This document shows, one piece after another, positions 36,819 through 45,852 of a DNA stretch of 64,000 nucleotides (within the stretch, counting starts at the first letter, position 1; each line of letters begins with the position of its first letter). Source of the DNA: Proteobacteria bacterium UBA1844 (GTDB lineage Bacteria; Pseudomonadota; Gammaproteobacteria; Steroidobacterales; Woeseiaceae); contig DDIS01000177.1 in the NCBI GenBank assembly GCA_002338615.1, positions 6,133 through 70,132 of the forward strand, written 5' to 3'. Below the pieces are notes generated by a model. It ran no database searches. It saw only the letters and a program-made list of their open reading frames with translations, and had not been told where the DNA came from. Position numbers and translations under genes: made by a program.

Positions 36819-38069
36819 TCAGCGATCGATAAACAGGCGATCGACGGAGATAAATGAGGAGTACGACGAAATGATGACTTCGTCGCCGTCCTGGAGCCCG
36901 GCAAGGACCTCAATGCTGTTCGGATTACGGCGCCCAAGCTGCACGGTGCGGCGTTCCGCCACGCTGCGATCGCCATTCAGGACAAAGACCCATGCGCCAC
37001 CGGTGTCGTTGAAAAAAGGTCCGTTGGGCAACAGCAACGCCTGCTCCGAGGTATCGCCGAGCACGAGCCGCATTTGCAGCGTCTGGCCACGCCGGATGTT
37101 CTTCGGGGCCTCACCAACAAAGCGCAAATCGACGCGGAACTGCGACGACTGCACCTCGGGATAAATCTTGTTGACCTCCAGCAGATAGTCTTCGCCACGG
37201 GATTCGAGTTGCGCCTGCTGCCCGATCCGCACCCGTCCGAGGTAGAACTCGTTGACCAGCGCCGATGTCTTAAAGTGTTCGACATCATCGATCTGGCCAA
37301 GGCGTTCGCCGCGCGCCTTCGATTCGCCAATCTCTGCATTCAGCGATGTGAGCTGACCGGCACGCGGTGCCCGCACCAGGAGGTTATCGAGATTCGATCG
37401 CGCCAGCGCCAGGTTCTTCTCGAGTTGCTCCACGGAGCCCTGCAGCTGTTCTATCTGCGCAATACGGATCTTCTCGTCCTGTTGCTGGCTTTCGCGCGTA
37501 ACGACGCGCCGCCCCTTCCAGTAGTCGAGTTCGTCAACCGCATCCTGGTATTCATTCTTCGATATAAACTGTTTGCCATTGAGTTCTTCGTAGCGTTCGA
37601 CCAGGCGCGTGAGGCGTACGATCTGGTAATCGAACTCGATGAGTTCCGCTTTCAGGCTCAGCCGATTTTGCTCGATGGCGAGTTGCGTATTGCGCAGATT
37701 ATTGAGCTGCTCACTCACCTCGGCTTCGCGCGCGATGACATCCAGCTGCAGGCTGGTATTCGACAGCTCCACCAGTGGTTGACCCTGCTCCACAACGGCG
37801 CCTTCCTCGACCAGTACCGCCTCCACACGCCCGCCCTCGATAGCATCCAGGAACACGGTGCGTTCGGGTTCAACCGACGCGCGCAGCGGAATGAAATCCT
37901 CGAATGTGCCATTCGCGACCGTGGCCGTGCGAATGCGTTGCCCGTCAAGCGTGAAGGACGTGGAGCGGTCCGTGGCGAGCCATGCAAACGCGGCCACCGC
38001 CAGGGCCACGGCAATGCCACCTGCAATGTACAGCGGTCGCCGCTTGGGCCGCTCGATAACCCGGTCCAT
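36819..38069 (-). CDS. HlyD/MacA-type periplasmic adaptor protein
   Basis: 416 residues from ATG 38069. An ATG nine codons earlier (38096) would start about two bases behind the expected transcription start of the sigma-54 promoter, so the internal ATG (MDRVIERPKRRPLYIAGG) is preferred; it also fits the usual start of this family. One N-terminal membrane anchor, a barrel/lipoyl half-motif (GRVEAVLVEEGAVVEQGQPL), a long helical hairpin (about 90-235), the second half-motif LLVRAPRAGQLTSLNAEIGE, and a beta-barrel domain. It bridges the ABC permease to outer-envelope parts. First gene of the operon. Confidence 0.92.
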   Translation of the reverse strand: MDRVIERPKRRPLYIAGGIAVALAVAAFAWLATDRSTSFTLDGQRIRTATVANGTFEDFIPLRASVEPERTVFLDAIEGGRVEAVLVEEGAVVEQGQPLVELSNTSLQLDVIAREAEVSEQLNNLRNTQLAIEQNRLSLKAELIEFDYQIVRLTRLVERYEELNGKQFISKNEYQDAVDELDYWKGRRVVTRESQQQDEKIRIAQIEQLQGSVEQLEKNLALARSNLDNLLVRAPRAGQLTSLNAEIGESKARGERLGQIDDVEHFKTSALVNEFYLGRVRIGQQAQLESRGEDYLLEVNKIYPEVQSSQFRVDLRFVGEAPKNIRRGQTLQMRLVLGDTSEQALLLPNGPFFNDTGGAWVFVLNGDRSVAERRTVQLGRRNPNSIEVLAGLQDGDEVIISSYSSFISVDRLFIDR

Positions 38070-38108
38070 GCCCGGCGTCGGTTGTCGTTCGCTCATGGCT
38101 TCATTGGC

Positions 38109-38124
38109 AGCAAGGGGCGTGCCA
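38109..38124 (-). promoter_or_regulatory. Sigma-54 promoter of the HlyD-ABC operon
   Basis: Minus strand TGGCACGCCCCTTGCT, which matches the -24/-12 consensus TGGCACG-N4-TTGCW at every position. The -12 C is at 38110, so transcription should start near 38098, about 29 bases before the preferred start codon. The divergent gene encodes an NtrC-type activator, the class needed to open such promoters. Confidence 0.9.
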
Positions 38125-38194
38125 ATCCCTGATACAAATTAAATCAACAGCTTACAAGTCGTCTTGACGCAAGCGGTGTACGATTTCGCAAAAA

Positions 38195-38216
38195 AAGTGA
38201 TCGATTCCGGACACTT
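38195..38216. promoter_or_regulatory. Inverted repeat, candidate activator (UAS) site
   Basis: AAGTG, 12 bases, CACTT, with partial symmetry continuing inward (TGATCG / CCGGACA). It lies about 100 bases upstream of the sigma-54 start and 20 bases before the regulator gene. That position suits an NtrC-type enhancer and would also allow autoregulation. The symmetry is imperfect. Confidence 0.45.
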
Positions 38217-38235
38217 CAGGGACTAGAGTTCGCGT

Positions 38236-39570
38236 ATGAGCAACACGGCCACCATCCTGATCGTCGATGACGATCGTGACGTCCTGACGGCTGCGCGGCT
38301 GCTGCTCCAGAGCCATTACGGTCGCGTACTCACGACCAGCAATCCCGAAGACATTCCTGCCCGGATGCGGGCGGAAAAAATTGACGTGTTCCTGCTCGAC
38401 ATGAATTTCGCGATCGGCCGCAACACGGGCGCCGAGGGTTTGCATTGGCTGCAAGCCATCCTGCAACGCGATCCCGATGCCGTGGTGGTGTTGATGACGG
38501 CTTTCGGTGACCTGAATACAGCAGTGACCGCAATGCGCGAAGGCGCCGCCGATTTCGTACTTAAGCCCTGGCAGAATGACAAACTGGTCGCGACCCTGCG
38601 GGTCGCCTCGGAGTTGCGACGCAGTCGCGCGCGCGTCGCTGCTCTCAGCGAGGCAAGCCCTGCCGGTGAAATGATCGCCGAGTCAGCGGCAATGCGGTCC
38701 GTGCTGAATGTCATTGCACGTGTCGCGCCGACGGATGCAACCGTTCTGATCCGCGGTGAAAACGGTACCGGCAAGGAACTGGTGGCGCGTGCGTTGTATC
38801 AACAGTCGCGGCGTGCGGACAAGGTACTTGTTGCGGTGGATCTCGGTGCCATTTCGGAATCGCTGTTCGAAAGCGAACTCTTCGGCCACCGTCAGGGCGC
38901 GTTTACCGGTGCCGAGCGGGATCGAGCCGGCCGCTTCCAGGCGGCCGACGGTGGCACACTGTTTCTCGACGAAATTGGCAACCTGTCTGCCGCCCTGCAA
39001 ACGCGGCTGTTACGCGCACTGGAAGCGAAAGAAGTAACGCCACTCGGCGCCGACCGGCCTGTCGCGGTTGATGTGCGACTGATTGCGGCGAGCAACCAGC
39101 CACTCGAGGCGCTGGTACAGCAAGGCCGGTTTCGCGAAGATCTGCTGTACCGGATCAATACCATTGAAATACACCTGCCACCGTTGCGCGACAGGCAAGA
39201 CGACCTCAGGCCGCTGGCGGAACATTTTATTCGACGAGTGGCGCAAAAACACCAGCTGCCGATGCGGCCACTGTCCGCCGACGGCCTGGCAGCACTGCGT
39301 CAACACAACTGGCCCGGGAATATTCGCGAGTTGTCGCACACAATCGAGCGCGCGATGCTGCTGGGCGAGGGCGACGTGATCGGTGCCGACGACCTCAATT
39401 TGACAACAGCCAGGCGTGGCAAACCGGCAGCACTGAACCTTGAGGCTAACGAACGCTACCTGATCGAATTCGCTTTGAGAACAGCGCAGGGCAATATTTC
39501 GCACGCGGCCACGGCGCTCGGCATAACACGCGCTGCGCTGTACCGACGCATCGAAAAATTCGGCTTGTGA
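38236..39570 (+). CDS. NtrC-family sigma-54-dependent response regulator
   Basis: 444 residues. Receiver domain 1-125 with phosphorylation site Asp55 (FLLDMNF) and acidic pocket DDD near 11-13. AAA+ domain with Walker A GENGTGKE, the sigma-54 contact loop GAFTGAER, Walker B GGTLFLDEIGNL and sensor II region. C-terminal Fis-type helix-turn-helix (ISHAATALGITRAALYRRIE). It should activate the sigma-54 promoter at 38109-38124. The histidine kinase gene overlaps its stop by four bases. Confidence 0.97.
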   Translation: MSNTATILIVDDDRDVLTAARLLLQSHYGRVLTTSNPEDIPARMRAEKIDVFLLDMNFAIGRNTGAEGLHWLQAILQRDPDAVVVLMTAFGDLNTAVTAMREGAADFVLKPWQNDKLVATLRVASELRRSRARVAALSEASPAGEMIAESAAMRSVLNVIARVAPTDATVLIRGENGTGKELVARALYQQSRRADKVLVAVDLGAISESLFESELFGHRQGAFTGAERDRAGRFQAADGGTLFLDEIGNLSAALQTRLLRALEAKEVTPLGADRPVAVDVRLIAASNQPLEALVQQGRFREDLLYRINTIEIHLPPLRDRQDDLRPLAEHFIRRVAQKHQLPMRPLSADGLAALRQHNWPGNIRELSHTIERAMLLGEGDVIGADDLNLTTARRGKPAALNLEANERYLIEFALRTAQGNISHAATALGITRAALYRRIEKFGL

Positions 39571-40889
39571 AGCAACAGCTGCGCACACGATTTCGCTGGC
39601 TGACCGCTCTGCAGGTGCTTCTGCTGGTCGCAAGTATTGCCTTTCTGGTGGCTTCGCTGTTCCTGACTCGCTTTATCGCGGTGCCGATCGTGCTTGCGGC
39701 AGTGGTCGTCATGCAGACGCTGGTGCTGCTGCATTCCGTGTATGCGCACGTCAAAGCGCTCGAAGAATTTTTCACCGCCGTACAACACGAGGATTTTACG
39801 CGCCGCTTCGTGGCCGATGATCTAGATGCCGAATTGAAAGTTGCGTTCAACAAGGTCATTGAACGTTTTCGGAATACGCGGGCCGATCGCGATCTTTACG
39901 CAAATTATCTCGACACGGTGATTCACCATGTTCCCGTGCCGTTCATGGCGGTACAGGCTGATGGGTCTGTGACGCTGGCTAACAAGTCTTTGTATCGGCT
40001 TACAGGTTTGAACAGAATGTCGGATATTCGCGATCTCGAAAAGCTGGATGCAACATTGCCCGCTCGGCTCACTGCCGTCCGCGCGGGGGAGAAGCAACTA
40101 TTGCAGACGATGATTCGCGGCATACCGGTCGAGTTGCGGGTCTCGGTGGCGGAAATGCGCATTGCAGGCAAGGTCGAACGCCTGTATTCGATAGAGAACC
40201 TGTCCGGTGAATTATCCGCGCGCGAGTCGACCGCATGGCGCAACCTGATCCGCGTGCTGACACACGAAATCATGAATACACTGACACCTGTGACATCGCT
40301 GGCGCACACTACGAAGGATCTGCTCGAGCAGTCGACCGAACTCGGCCCGGAAGCCGATGACATTCGTGAAGCGGTATCCACCATTGGCCGACGCAGCGAG
40401 AGCCTGATCGATTTTGTCTCGCGCTATCGTGAGCTACTGCAGGTACCCATCGCGAAATGCAACGATATCCCGGTGCACGAGCTGTTTGTTGATGTCATTG
40501 CGCTGCTGCAATCGCCGCTCGACAAAATCGACGTGACAATTAACGTGCGCCCTGCATCGCTCGAGGTTTTCGCGGACCGCCAGCTCATCGACCAGGTGCT
40601 TATCAACCTGGTCACGAATGCCATCGATGTGCTTCATGACCGGCCCGATGCACGAATTGAACTCTCGGCGCAGCTTGACTATGGCAGGGTTGTTATCAGC
40701 GTCACCGACAATGGGCCGGGCATACCCGTGGCAGACCTCGAACAGGTATTTATTCCTTTTTTTACGACCAGGCGCGGCGGCAGCGGCATCGGTTTGACCG
40801 TCTGCCGCCAGGTCATGCTGGCGCACGATGGGGAAATTGCGCTGGACAGCAGCACCTCAGGCACGACCGCCCGGCTGGTGTTTCGCTAG
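39567..40889 (+). CDS. Sensor histidine kinase partner of the NtrC-type regulator
   Basis: 440 residues, GTG start overlapping the regulator stop (GTGA). Two close membrane helices (residues about 12-58) leave almost no periplasmic loop, so the signal is probably sensed in the membrane or cytoplasm. A PAS-like domain (VPVPFMAVQADGSVTLANKS) precedes the H-box RVLTHEIMNTLTPV with His233. The ATPase domain has NLVTNAIDV, DNGPGIP and GGSGIGLTVCRQV. The layout matches kinases often found next to MacB-type export operons. Confidence 0.95.
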   Translation: MKQQLRTRFRWLTALQVLLLVASIAFLVASLFLTRFIAVPIVLAAVVVMQTLVLLHSVYAHVKALEEFFTAVQHEDFTRRFVADDLDAELKVAFNKVIERFRNTRADRDLYANYLDTVIHHVPVPFMAVQADGSVTLANKSLYRLTGLNRMSDIRDLEKLDATLPARLTAVRAGEKQLLQTMIRGIPVELRVSVAEMRIAGKVERLYSIENLSGELSARESTAWRNLIRVLTHEIMNTLTPVTSLAHTTKDLLEQSTELGPEADDIREAVSTIGRRSESLIDFVSRYRELLQVPIAKCNDIPVHELFVDVIALLQSPLDKIDVTINVRPASLEVFADRQLIDQVLINLVTNAIDVLHDRPDARIELSAQLDYGRVVISVTDNGPGIPVADLEQVFIPFFTTRRGGSGIGLTVCRQVMLAHDGEIALDSSTSGTTARLVFR

Positions 40890-41130
40890 CGCCTGGCGAC
40901 ATTGCTCCAAAAACCGAGTGGCGGCCAGGCAAGGGCGCTGACGATTCGCGAGCGAGCTTATCCGCTGCACGTGCGCCGACGGGCCATGAATTGCTCCGCA
41001 AGCAGATGTGCGTAAGACTTCAGCAATTCCTAGGATTTGCTGAGCGTTGATTCTCGACGTGGCACTTACTCCGGAGCGCAGCCGCCGGAGGATATTCTGG
41101 GAACACAATTCGCGTAGAGAGGAGATCATC

Positions 41131-41607
41131 ATGGGATTTGCACTATCTGAAATGCAGCTTGCAAGCTCGGCATTCAACAGCGGCGAAGCGATTCCGCATA
41201 GACACACAGGTACCGGAGAGGATGTGTCGCCGGCACTATCCTGGTCCGCTGCACCCGCGGGCACGAAATCATTTGCGATCATTTGTCACGACCCGGACGC
41301 GCCGCTGGTGAAACCCGGTAGCTACGGCTTCGTGCACTGGACGCTCTACGGGATACCCGGGGACATAAGCAAACTACCCGAAGGCGTCGCTAGCTATACG
41401 CAGGGAGTGAATGATTTCGGCAACCGTGGCTACGGCGGACCGATGCCACCCGAGGGCCACGGTCCGCATCACTATTTCTTTTGGTTGTTCGCGCTCAATG
41501 CGACGCTGGACCTGCCCGCGGGGCTCACGATGTGGGAGCTTTTCCGGCACATCGAGCCGCAGGTAATCGGCATGAATCGGCTGGTCGGAGTCTACGAACG
41601 CAAGTAA
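41131..41607 (+). CDS. YbhB/YbcL-type PEBP family protein
   Basis: 158 residues from ATG 41131 with AGAGGAG in front. The phosphatidylethanolamine-binding fold shows DVSPALSWSAAPAGTKSFAI, CHDPDAP, FVHWTLYGIPGDI and a GPHHYFFWLFALNATLDL strand, all family landmarks (DPDAP and HW-type motifs line the anion pocket). No signal peptide. The role of bacterial members is poorly known. The 241-base gap in front holds an 8-bp inverted repeat (GAATTGCT 40988, AGCAATTC 41022) and no gene. Confidence 0.93.
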   Translation: MGFALSEMQLASSAFNSGEAIPHRHTGTGEDVSPALSWSAAPAGTKSFAIICHDPDAPLVKPGSYGFVHWTLYGIPGDISKLPEGVASYTQGVNDFGNRGYGGPMPPEGHGPHHYFFWLFALNATLDLPAGLTMWELFRHIEPQVIGMNRLVGVYERK

Positions 41608-41657
41608 TGTATTCGCGACTTGCCAGGTGTTCTTGCCTGACTACCTGCGGCACCGGT

Positions 41658-42845
41658 TTACGGTAACTCGATCCGGCTGATGCGGCCTGGAAAAATCTCG
41701 GTTACGAGCAAATCGCCCGTAGCGGGGTCCCGGGCAATGCTGGTCGGCGAGATGAGGGTGTCGGATATCACCGTGGGTGGCTGGCCGGCACCATCAAAGC
41801 GCTGCAGCCGGCCAGGTGCACCCGCCAGCAGGTTACTACTGATTTCCAGTGTGTAGACCGTGTTACTGAACAGGTCTTTGGCAACCGGCAACACGTCAAT
41901 CGCCGTCGTGAGCCCGTCTATCACCACCGAATCCACGCCACTGTCGAGGTCAAACTGGTGTACGTCTGCGACGCCGGCGTTAAACGGAAATCCGGTCAGG
42001 AACGTGACCAGCAAAGTGTTGCCAAAAAGGCGCAGGCTGTCGGGGACCGGATCCACCACTGGCGGACCGAACGGCGCGCTCGGGTTGGGGCGCGGCGGGT
42101 AGACGATCAGGTCGCCGCGCATACCGCCACCCGATGTCAGTTTGCGAATGCTGTTCTGCGCGGCATCCGCGACATACAGCGTGTTGGCGTGTAACACGAT
42201 GCCAAACGGGTTTGAATTCCTCACGAGGTCCGGGAAGCCGGGTCTCGGTGCCGGCGTATAGTTCGGGAAATTCGCAAGCATCTGCAAGGTGCCTCGTGAA
42301 TGACCGTATTTTCCAATGCGGACCGACCTGCCGCGTGCAAGGCGGGTATGATCTTCCGGATAAAGAATATTCGTGTCCGAGTGTTCCGGCTGGAATCCCT
42401 TCCACGCGAAGGTGTACTTCAGCACCGAGCTTAGCAACGGCGAGTTCGGGCTCGGATTCGGTATCTCCGAGGATGGCACGGGACCCGGCAAGGTGGCGTT
42501 TCCGGTACCGATTGCGATGTATAATTGCCTGCCCTCTATCCAGAGCCCGCTCGGTCCGGAAGGCGCGTCATCCGGTGGTGCATTGCCGGATGGCAAGCCG
42601 TCAATCAGGGTAAATCGGTCGCCGTCGTTGGTGATTACTGACACGCGTCCGCTGTTTGGCAAGGTTGGAATGCCGGCTTCCGTGACGAGAAAGAAGTCTT
42701 GCTTCGGAGCATAGATAATTTTTTGCGGTGCTTTCAGGCCTTCTACGAATACCGTACTGGATTGAGCGTGGACGGCTGTAGATAAAAGGAGAAATGCGAC
42801 CACGGCGGTGGTGGCGCCACGACAAATACTGATTCGGCGGAACAT
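41658..42845 (-). CDS. Exported ScyD/ScyE-like beta-propeller protein
   Basis: 395 residues from ATG 42845, which opens a signal peptide (GATTAVVAFLLLSTAVHAQ). The repeats are NHL/ScyD-like propeller blades: GLKAPQKIIYAPKQDFFLVT, GPSGLWIEGRQLYIAIG, NPFGIVLHANTLYVADAAQN, and the end DPATGDLLVTEIFPGRISRI. Family members are secreted or periplasmic, with no single known reaction. It is divergent from the CadC-like regulator, with 164 bases between. Confidence 0.8.
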   Translation of the reverse strand: MFRRISICRGATTAVVAFLLLSTAVHAQSSTVFVEGLKAPQKIIYAPKQDFFLVTEAGIPTLPNSGRVSVITNDGDRFTLIDGLPSGNAPPDDAPSGPSGLWIEGRQLYIAIGTGNATLPGPVPSSEIPNPSPNSPLLSSVLKYTFAWKGFQPEHSDTNILYPEDHTRLARGRSVRIGKYGHSRGTLQMLANFPNYTPAPRPGFPDLVRNSNPFGIVLHANTLYVADAAQNSIRKLTSGGGMRGDLIVYPPRPNPSAPFGPPVVDPVPDSLRLFGNTLLVTFLTGFPFNAGVADVHQFDLDSGVDSVVIDGLTTAIDVLPVAKDLFSNTVYTLEISSNLLAGAPGRLQRFDGAGQPPTVISDTLISPTSIARDPATGDLLVTEIFPGRISRIELP

Positions 42846-43009
42846 GATTGTACTCCCTGATTCTTGTTTCCTGGCTGCCGGTCTGACCGGCAGGTGTGCG
42901 GGGCCTGTGCTCGTGCAGACCCGGAAGTGCACAATCTGGCACGACGCCGAGGTCAATGTCCTTGCGGTGTGCTTGTAGTTTCCTTGCAAAAAGTTTGGAG
43001 CACCTGGAA

Positions 43010-44935
43010 ATGCCTTCGGCAATTGATGAATCGGCCCGAATTTTATCGTTTGGCCGTTTTGAACTCGATCGCGCTAAGCGCCGCCTGGCGCGCGACGGCA
43101 AACCCATTGCCCTGACGCCCAAAGCGTTTGACCTACTGATGCTGTTCGTCGAGCGCAATGGCCAGCTGCTGGCCAAAGACGAAATCATGCAAGCTATTTG
43201 GCCCGACTCGTACGTCGAGGAAACCAACCTCACGTCCAATATTTCACGACTCAGGAAAATTCTCGATGTAGATGGGGTGCGCTATATCGAAACGCGCTCA
43301 AAGCATGGCTATTGCTTCACCGCTGATGTTGAATCCAGGCCATCGGGCGACAACACGATGGAAGACCCGGGAGCCGACGAGCGTTCCACAACGGAACGAA
43401 GTACGGCGAACAGTCGCATGCGGCGGATTGCTCTTGTTTCGCTCCTCGTGCTTGCGTGCACTATCGCCGCATTGCTCACCTGGCAATGGCCGATAAGCAA
43501 GGGCGGCGCGGTCGCTGGCGGGCCTATTCGTTCGCTCGCGATTCTGCCACTCAAACCACTGGTCGCCGACCAACGCGACGAAGCGCTCGAGATGGGCCTC
43601 GCCGATACCTTGATTACCCGGTTTGCGGCGGAGGGATCCCTGGCAGTACGGCCGTTGGCGGCGGTGCGCCGCTTCGCCGGGTTACAGCAGGATCCGCTCT
43701 CTGCGGGCAGAGCGCTCGGCGTCGATTCGGTGCTGGATGGCAGCATTTATCGCTCGGGCGACAGAATCCGCGTCAACGCACGGCTTATCCGGGTTATCGA
43801 CGGCAGCACGATCTGGGCCGCGACCTTCGACGAGAAAATGACCGGCCTGTTTGACGTGCAGGATACAATCGCGGAAAAAGTTGCCGCCGCATTGTCATTC
43901 GAATTCAGCAGCGACAAGCGCGCACAAGAGGCGCGGCGTTCGACGGATGACACAGAAGCTTACCAACAGTATCTCAGGGGCCGCTACCATGGTGCCAAAC
44001 TGACTTTGGTGGACAATGAAAAGGCCATCGAATACTACCTGCGCGCCATCGAAATTGACCCGCAATACGCGTTGGCTTATGCGGGCCTCGCTGATGCGTA
44101 CCTGACCTTACCGTTATCAAGTGACCTCGCGCCGAATGAGTATTTCCCGAAAGCAAGAGCAGCTGCGCAACGGGCAATCGAAATCGATGACCAGCTGACA
44201 ACGGCGTACGCAACGTTGGGCTGGGTAGCCCTTTGGTACGACTGGGATCTCGAGGAAGCCGAGATGCTGAATCGTGAAGCAGCGAAGGTCTCACCGGACG
44301 ACCCTGATGTTCGCCGCTTTTACGCGCATGTCCTGTCAAACTCCGGGCATCACGAAGAAGCGCTTGCCGAAATGGAACTGGCTCTCAAGGCGGACCCACT
44401 CAATTTGCGGACGCTCGCGTTGTACGGGCAGTTCTTGTTACACGCCGGAAAGCTTGATGAATCGATTGCCAGCCTGAGGGCCACGGCCGACCTCGAATCA
44501 CAATTCTGGTTGACGCACCTGTTTCTGGCTAGCGCTTATATCGAGAAGGGCCTGTTCACCGACGCTATTGCGGAGACCAGACTTGCAGGCCAGTTGTCGG
44601 TCAGTTTGGCGCCGCGTGCCTTCGAAGCTGTTGCACTGGCAAAGATGGGCAAACCCGACGAGGCCCAGGAAATTTTAAAGCAGTTGATCGAGCTGCGCTC
44701 TGAGCGATTCGTGCCACCTCATTACCTCGCGATGATCAGCAACGCACTGGGCAACACCGACGATACCTTTCGCTGGCTGGAGGAGGCGTACGCGAGTCGC
44801 GATGCAAAGATGTCGTTTCTCCTCGTCGAGCCGAAATGGAAGAACCTGCACTCTGACGCACGCTACCAGTCGCTGCTGCTACGCATGGGCTTCGAGCCGC
44901 AGGCATCTGGATATGTCCGGGTCGGACCTCGGTAA
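43010..44935 (+). CDS. CadC-like membrane regulator with winged helix and TPR domain
   Basis: 641 residues from ATG 43010. An OmpR-type winged helix fills residues 8-105 (ILSFGRFELDRAKRRLARDG, NLTSNISRLRKILDV, RYIETRSKHGYCF). One membrane helix follows near 134-158, then a TolB-amino-terminal-like domain (AILPLKPLVADQRDEALEMG) and TPR repeats from about 300 (KAIEYYLRAIEIDPQYALAY, AHVLSNSGHHEEALAEMELA). Such one-component regulators bind DNA from the membrane. The last five residues and the stop codon lie inside the RAYT-bearing element, so the natural C-terminus may be lost. Confidence 0.9.
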   Translation: MPSAIDESARILSFGRFELDRAKRRLARDGKPIALTPKAFDLLMLFVERNGQLLAKDEIMQAIWPDSYVEETNLTSNISRLRKILDVDGVRYIETRSKHGYCFTADVESRPSGDNTMEDPGADERSTTERSTANSRMRRIALVSLLVLACTIAALLTWQWPISKGGAVAGGPIRSLAILPLKPLVADQRDEALEMGLADTLITRFAAEGSLAVRPLAAVRRFAGLQQDPLSAGRALGVDSVLDGSIYRSGDRIRVNARLIRVIDGSTIWAATFDEKMTGLFDVQDTIAEKVAAALSFEFSSDKRAQEARRSTDDTEAYQQYLRGRYHGAKLTLVDNEKAIEYYLRAIEIDPQYALAYAGLADAYLTLPLSSDLAPNEYFPKARAAAQRAIEIDDQLTTAYATLGWVALWYDWDLEEAEMLNREAAKVSPDDPDVRRFYAHVLSNSGHHEEALAEMELALKADPLNLRTLALYGQFLLHAGKLDESIASLRATADLESQFWLTHLFLASAYIEKGLFTDAIAETRLAGQLSVSLAPRAFEAVALAKMGKPDEAQEILKQLIELRSERFVPPHYLAMISNALGNTDDTFRWLEEAYASRDAKMSFLLVEPKWKNLHSDARYQSLLLRMGFEPQASGYVRVGPR

Positions 44936-45844
44936 GTCGCTGGATGCAAAAGAAATACTTTCCTATACAGCCTGCGTACCCATCCTTAATTCGGTGATTC
45001 CATCCCAATTTGTACGTCATAACGAGGCCGCTCCTCTCTCAGATATTCGCCGTGTTCGCTGCGGTAGCACCGCTTGCGAATGCCGGCAGGCCCAAGCGAT
45101 CGCTGGAATTCGGCCAGGAAACCGGCATTTCCGACCGCAGCTGATGAAGACCAGATTGCCCGGCGACTCGAGTAGGCAATTTCGCCATTGATCGCACGGT
45201 CTCGCGCAGCGAGAAGTTGCTGAACCGAAGTTACGCGATATAGCTCGCAAAGCACCGGGACATCGACAACGGACTTGCGCTGTGGGGGATTACAAAGCTC
45301 ATGATAGCCACTGAAACGCCAGTCGCGCGGATGATCGACTACATCCGCCCGAACCATGTTCAGATCTATATACGTAATGCAACGCGCGAGATGCTCGTCC
45401 GCCTGAACCGCGGTCGCATGATAACGGTCTTCCCAAAATGCGCCTCGTCGGTGTTCGCGACGATTGTATTCCTGCGCGGTACGACCGGCCACCAACTGCA
45501 TGGATCGCGCAATTTCACCGTTGCCGCGATCTTTTACCAGTAGGTGGATGTGATTGCAGGTAACGATGTAATTGAGAATACACAGCCCATGACGTCGCTG
45601 GGCGACATACAGCCAATGCCGCCAGCGCTTACGGTCGCGCAGCAGACGCAACAGATACTCTCGCTGATGGCAGCGATGTGTGATGTGCCAAACCAATCCA
45701 GGCGAGTAGTGACGATGAGCACGTGGCACAACCGGACTCCAGATATCCAGAAAGCGACGACGAATTTACGACATTAGAGCCGCGCTGGGCGCCGTCTTCG
45801 ATACGAATATTTAGGGAAATCGACTGGTTATCGAGGTCCGACCC
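44919..45844. mobile_element. RAYT-bearing unit with 17-bp inverted ends
   Basis: GGGTCGGACCTCGGTAA at 44919-44935 and its inverted copy at 45828-45844, which reads GGGTCGGACCTCGATAA on the minus strand. 16 of 17 bases match and the outer 13 are identical. The only gene between is the Y1 transposase. The left end overlaps the last codons and stop of the CadC-like gene. I find no target duplication outside the ends (left flank TATGTCC, right flank TATCTCA), as expected for HUH enzymes. Confidence 0.72.
44986..45729 (-). CDS. REP-associated tyrosine transposase (RAYT, Y1/HUH family)
   Basis: 247 residues, GTG start. HUH motif NHIHLL with His60 and His62, and catalytic Tyr120 in CITYIDLNMVRADV. 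The opening MPRAHRHYSPGLVWHITHRC and the block RRGAFWEDRYHATAVQADEH are typical of RAYT proteins, which cut and join single-stranded REP hairpins. It is full length with no frameshift. The window has several GTAGGAGCGGC REPs, but none directly beside the gene; instead it has its own 17-bp inverted ends. Confidence 0.93.
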   Translation of the reverse strand: MPRAHRHYSPGLVWHITHRCHQREYLLRLLRDRKRWRHWLYVAQRRHGLCILNYIVTCNHIHLLVKDRGNGEIARSMQLVAGRTAQEYNRREHRRGAFWEDRYHATAVQADEHLARCITYIDLNMVRADVVDHPRDWRFSGYHELCNPPQRKSVVDVPVLCELYRVTSVQQLLAARDRAINGEIAYSSRRAIWSSSAAVGNAGFLAEFQRSLGPAGIRKRCYRSEHGEYLREERPRYDVQIGMESPN

Positions 45845-45852
45845 TATCTCAA

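Noticed and set aside
37074..38132. 352-codon plus-strand frame opposite the HlyD-type adaptor
   Set aside because: Shadow of a clear adaptor gene, and it would run through the sigma-54 promoter region.
40988..41029. 8-bp inverted repeat GAATTGCT/AGCAATTC upstream of the PEBP gene
   Set aside because: Long loop (26 bases), no T-tract and no regulator nearby; could be chance.
45027..45050. GGAGCGG-like bases inside the RAYT gene and at 50212
   Set aside because: Both lie within well-supported coding sequence and lack the palindromic partner arm of the REP family.
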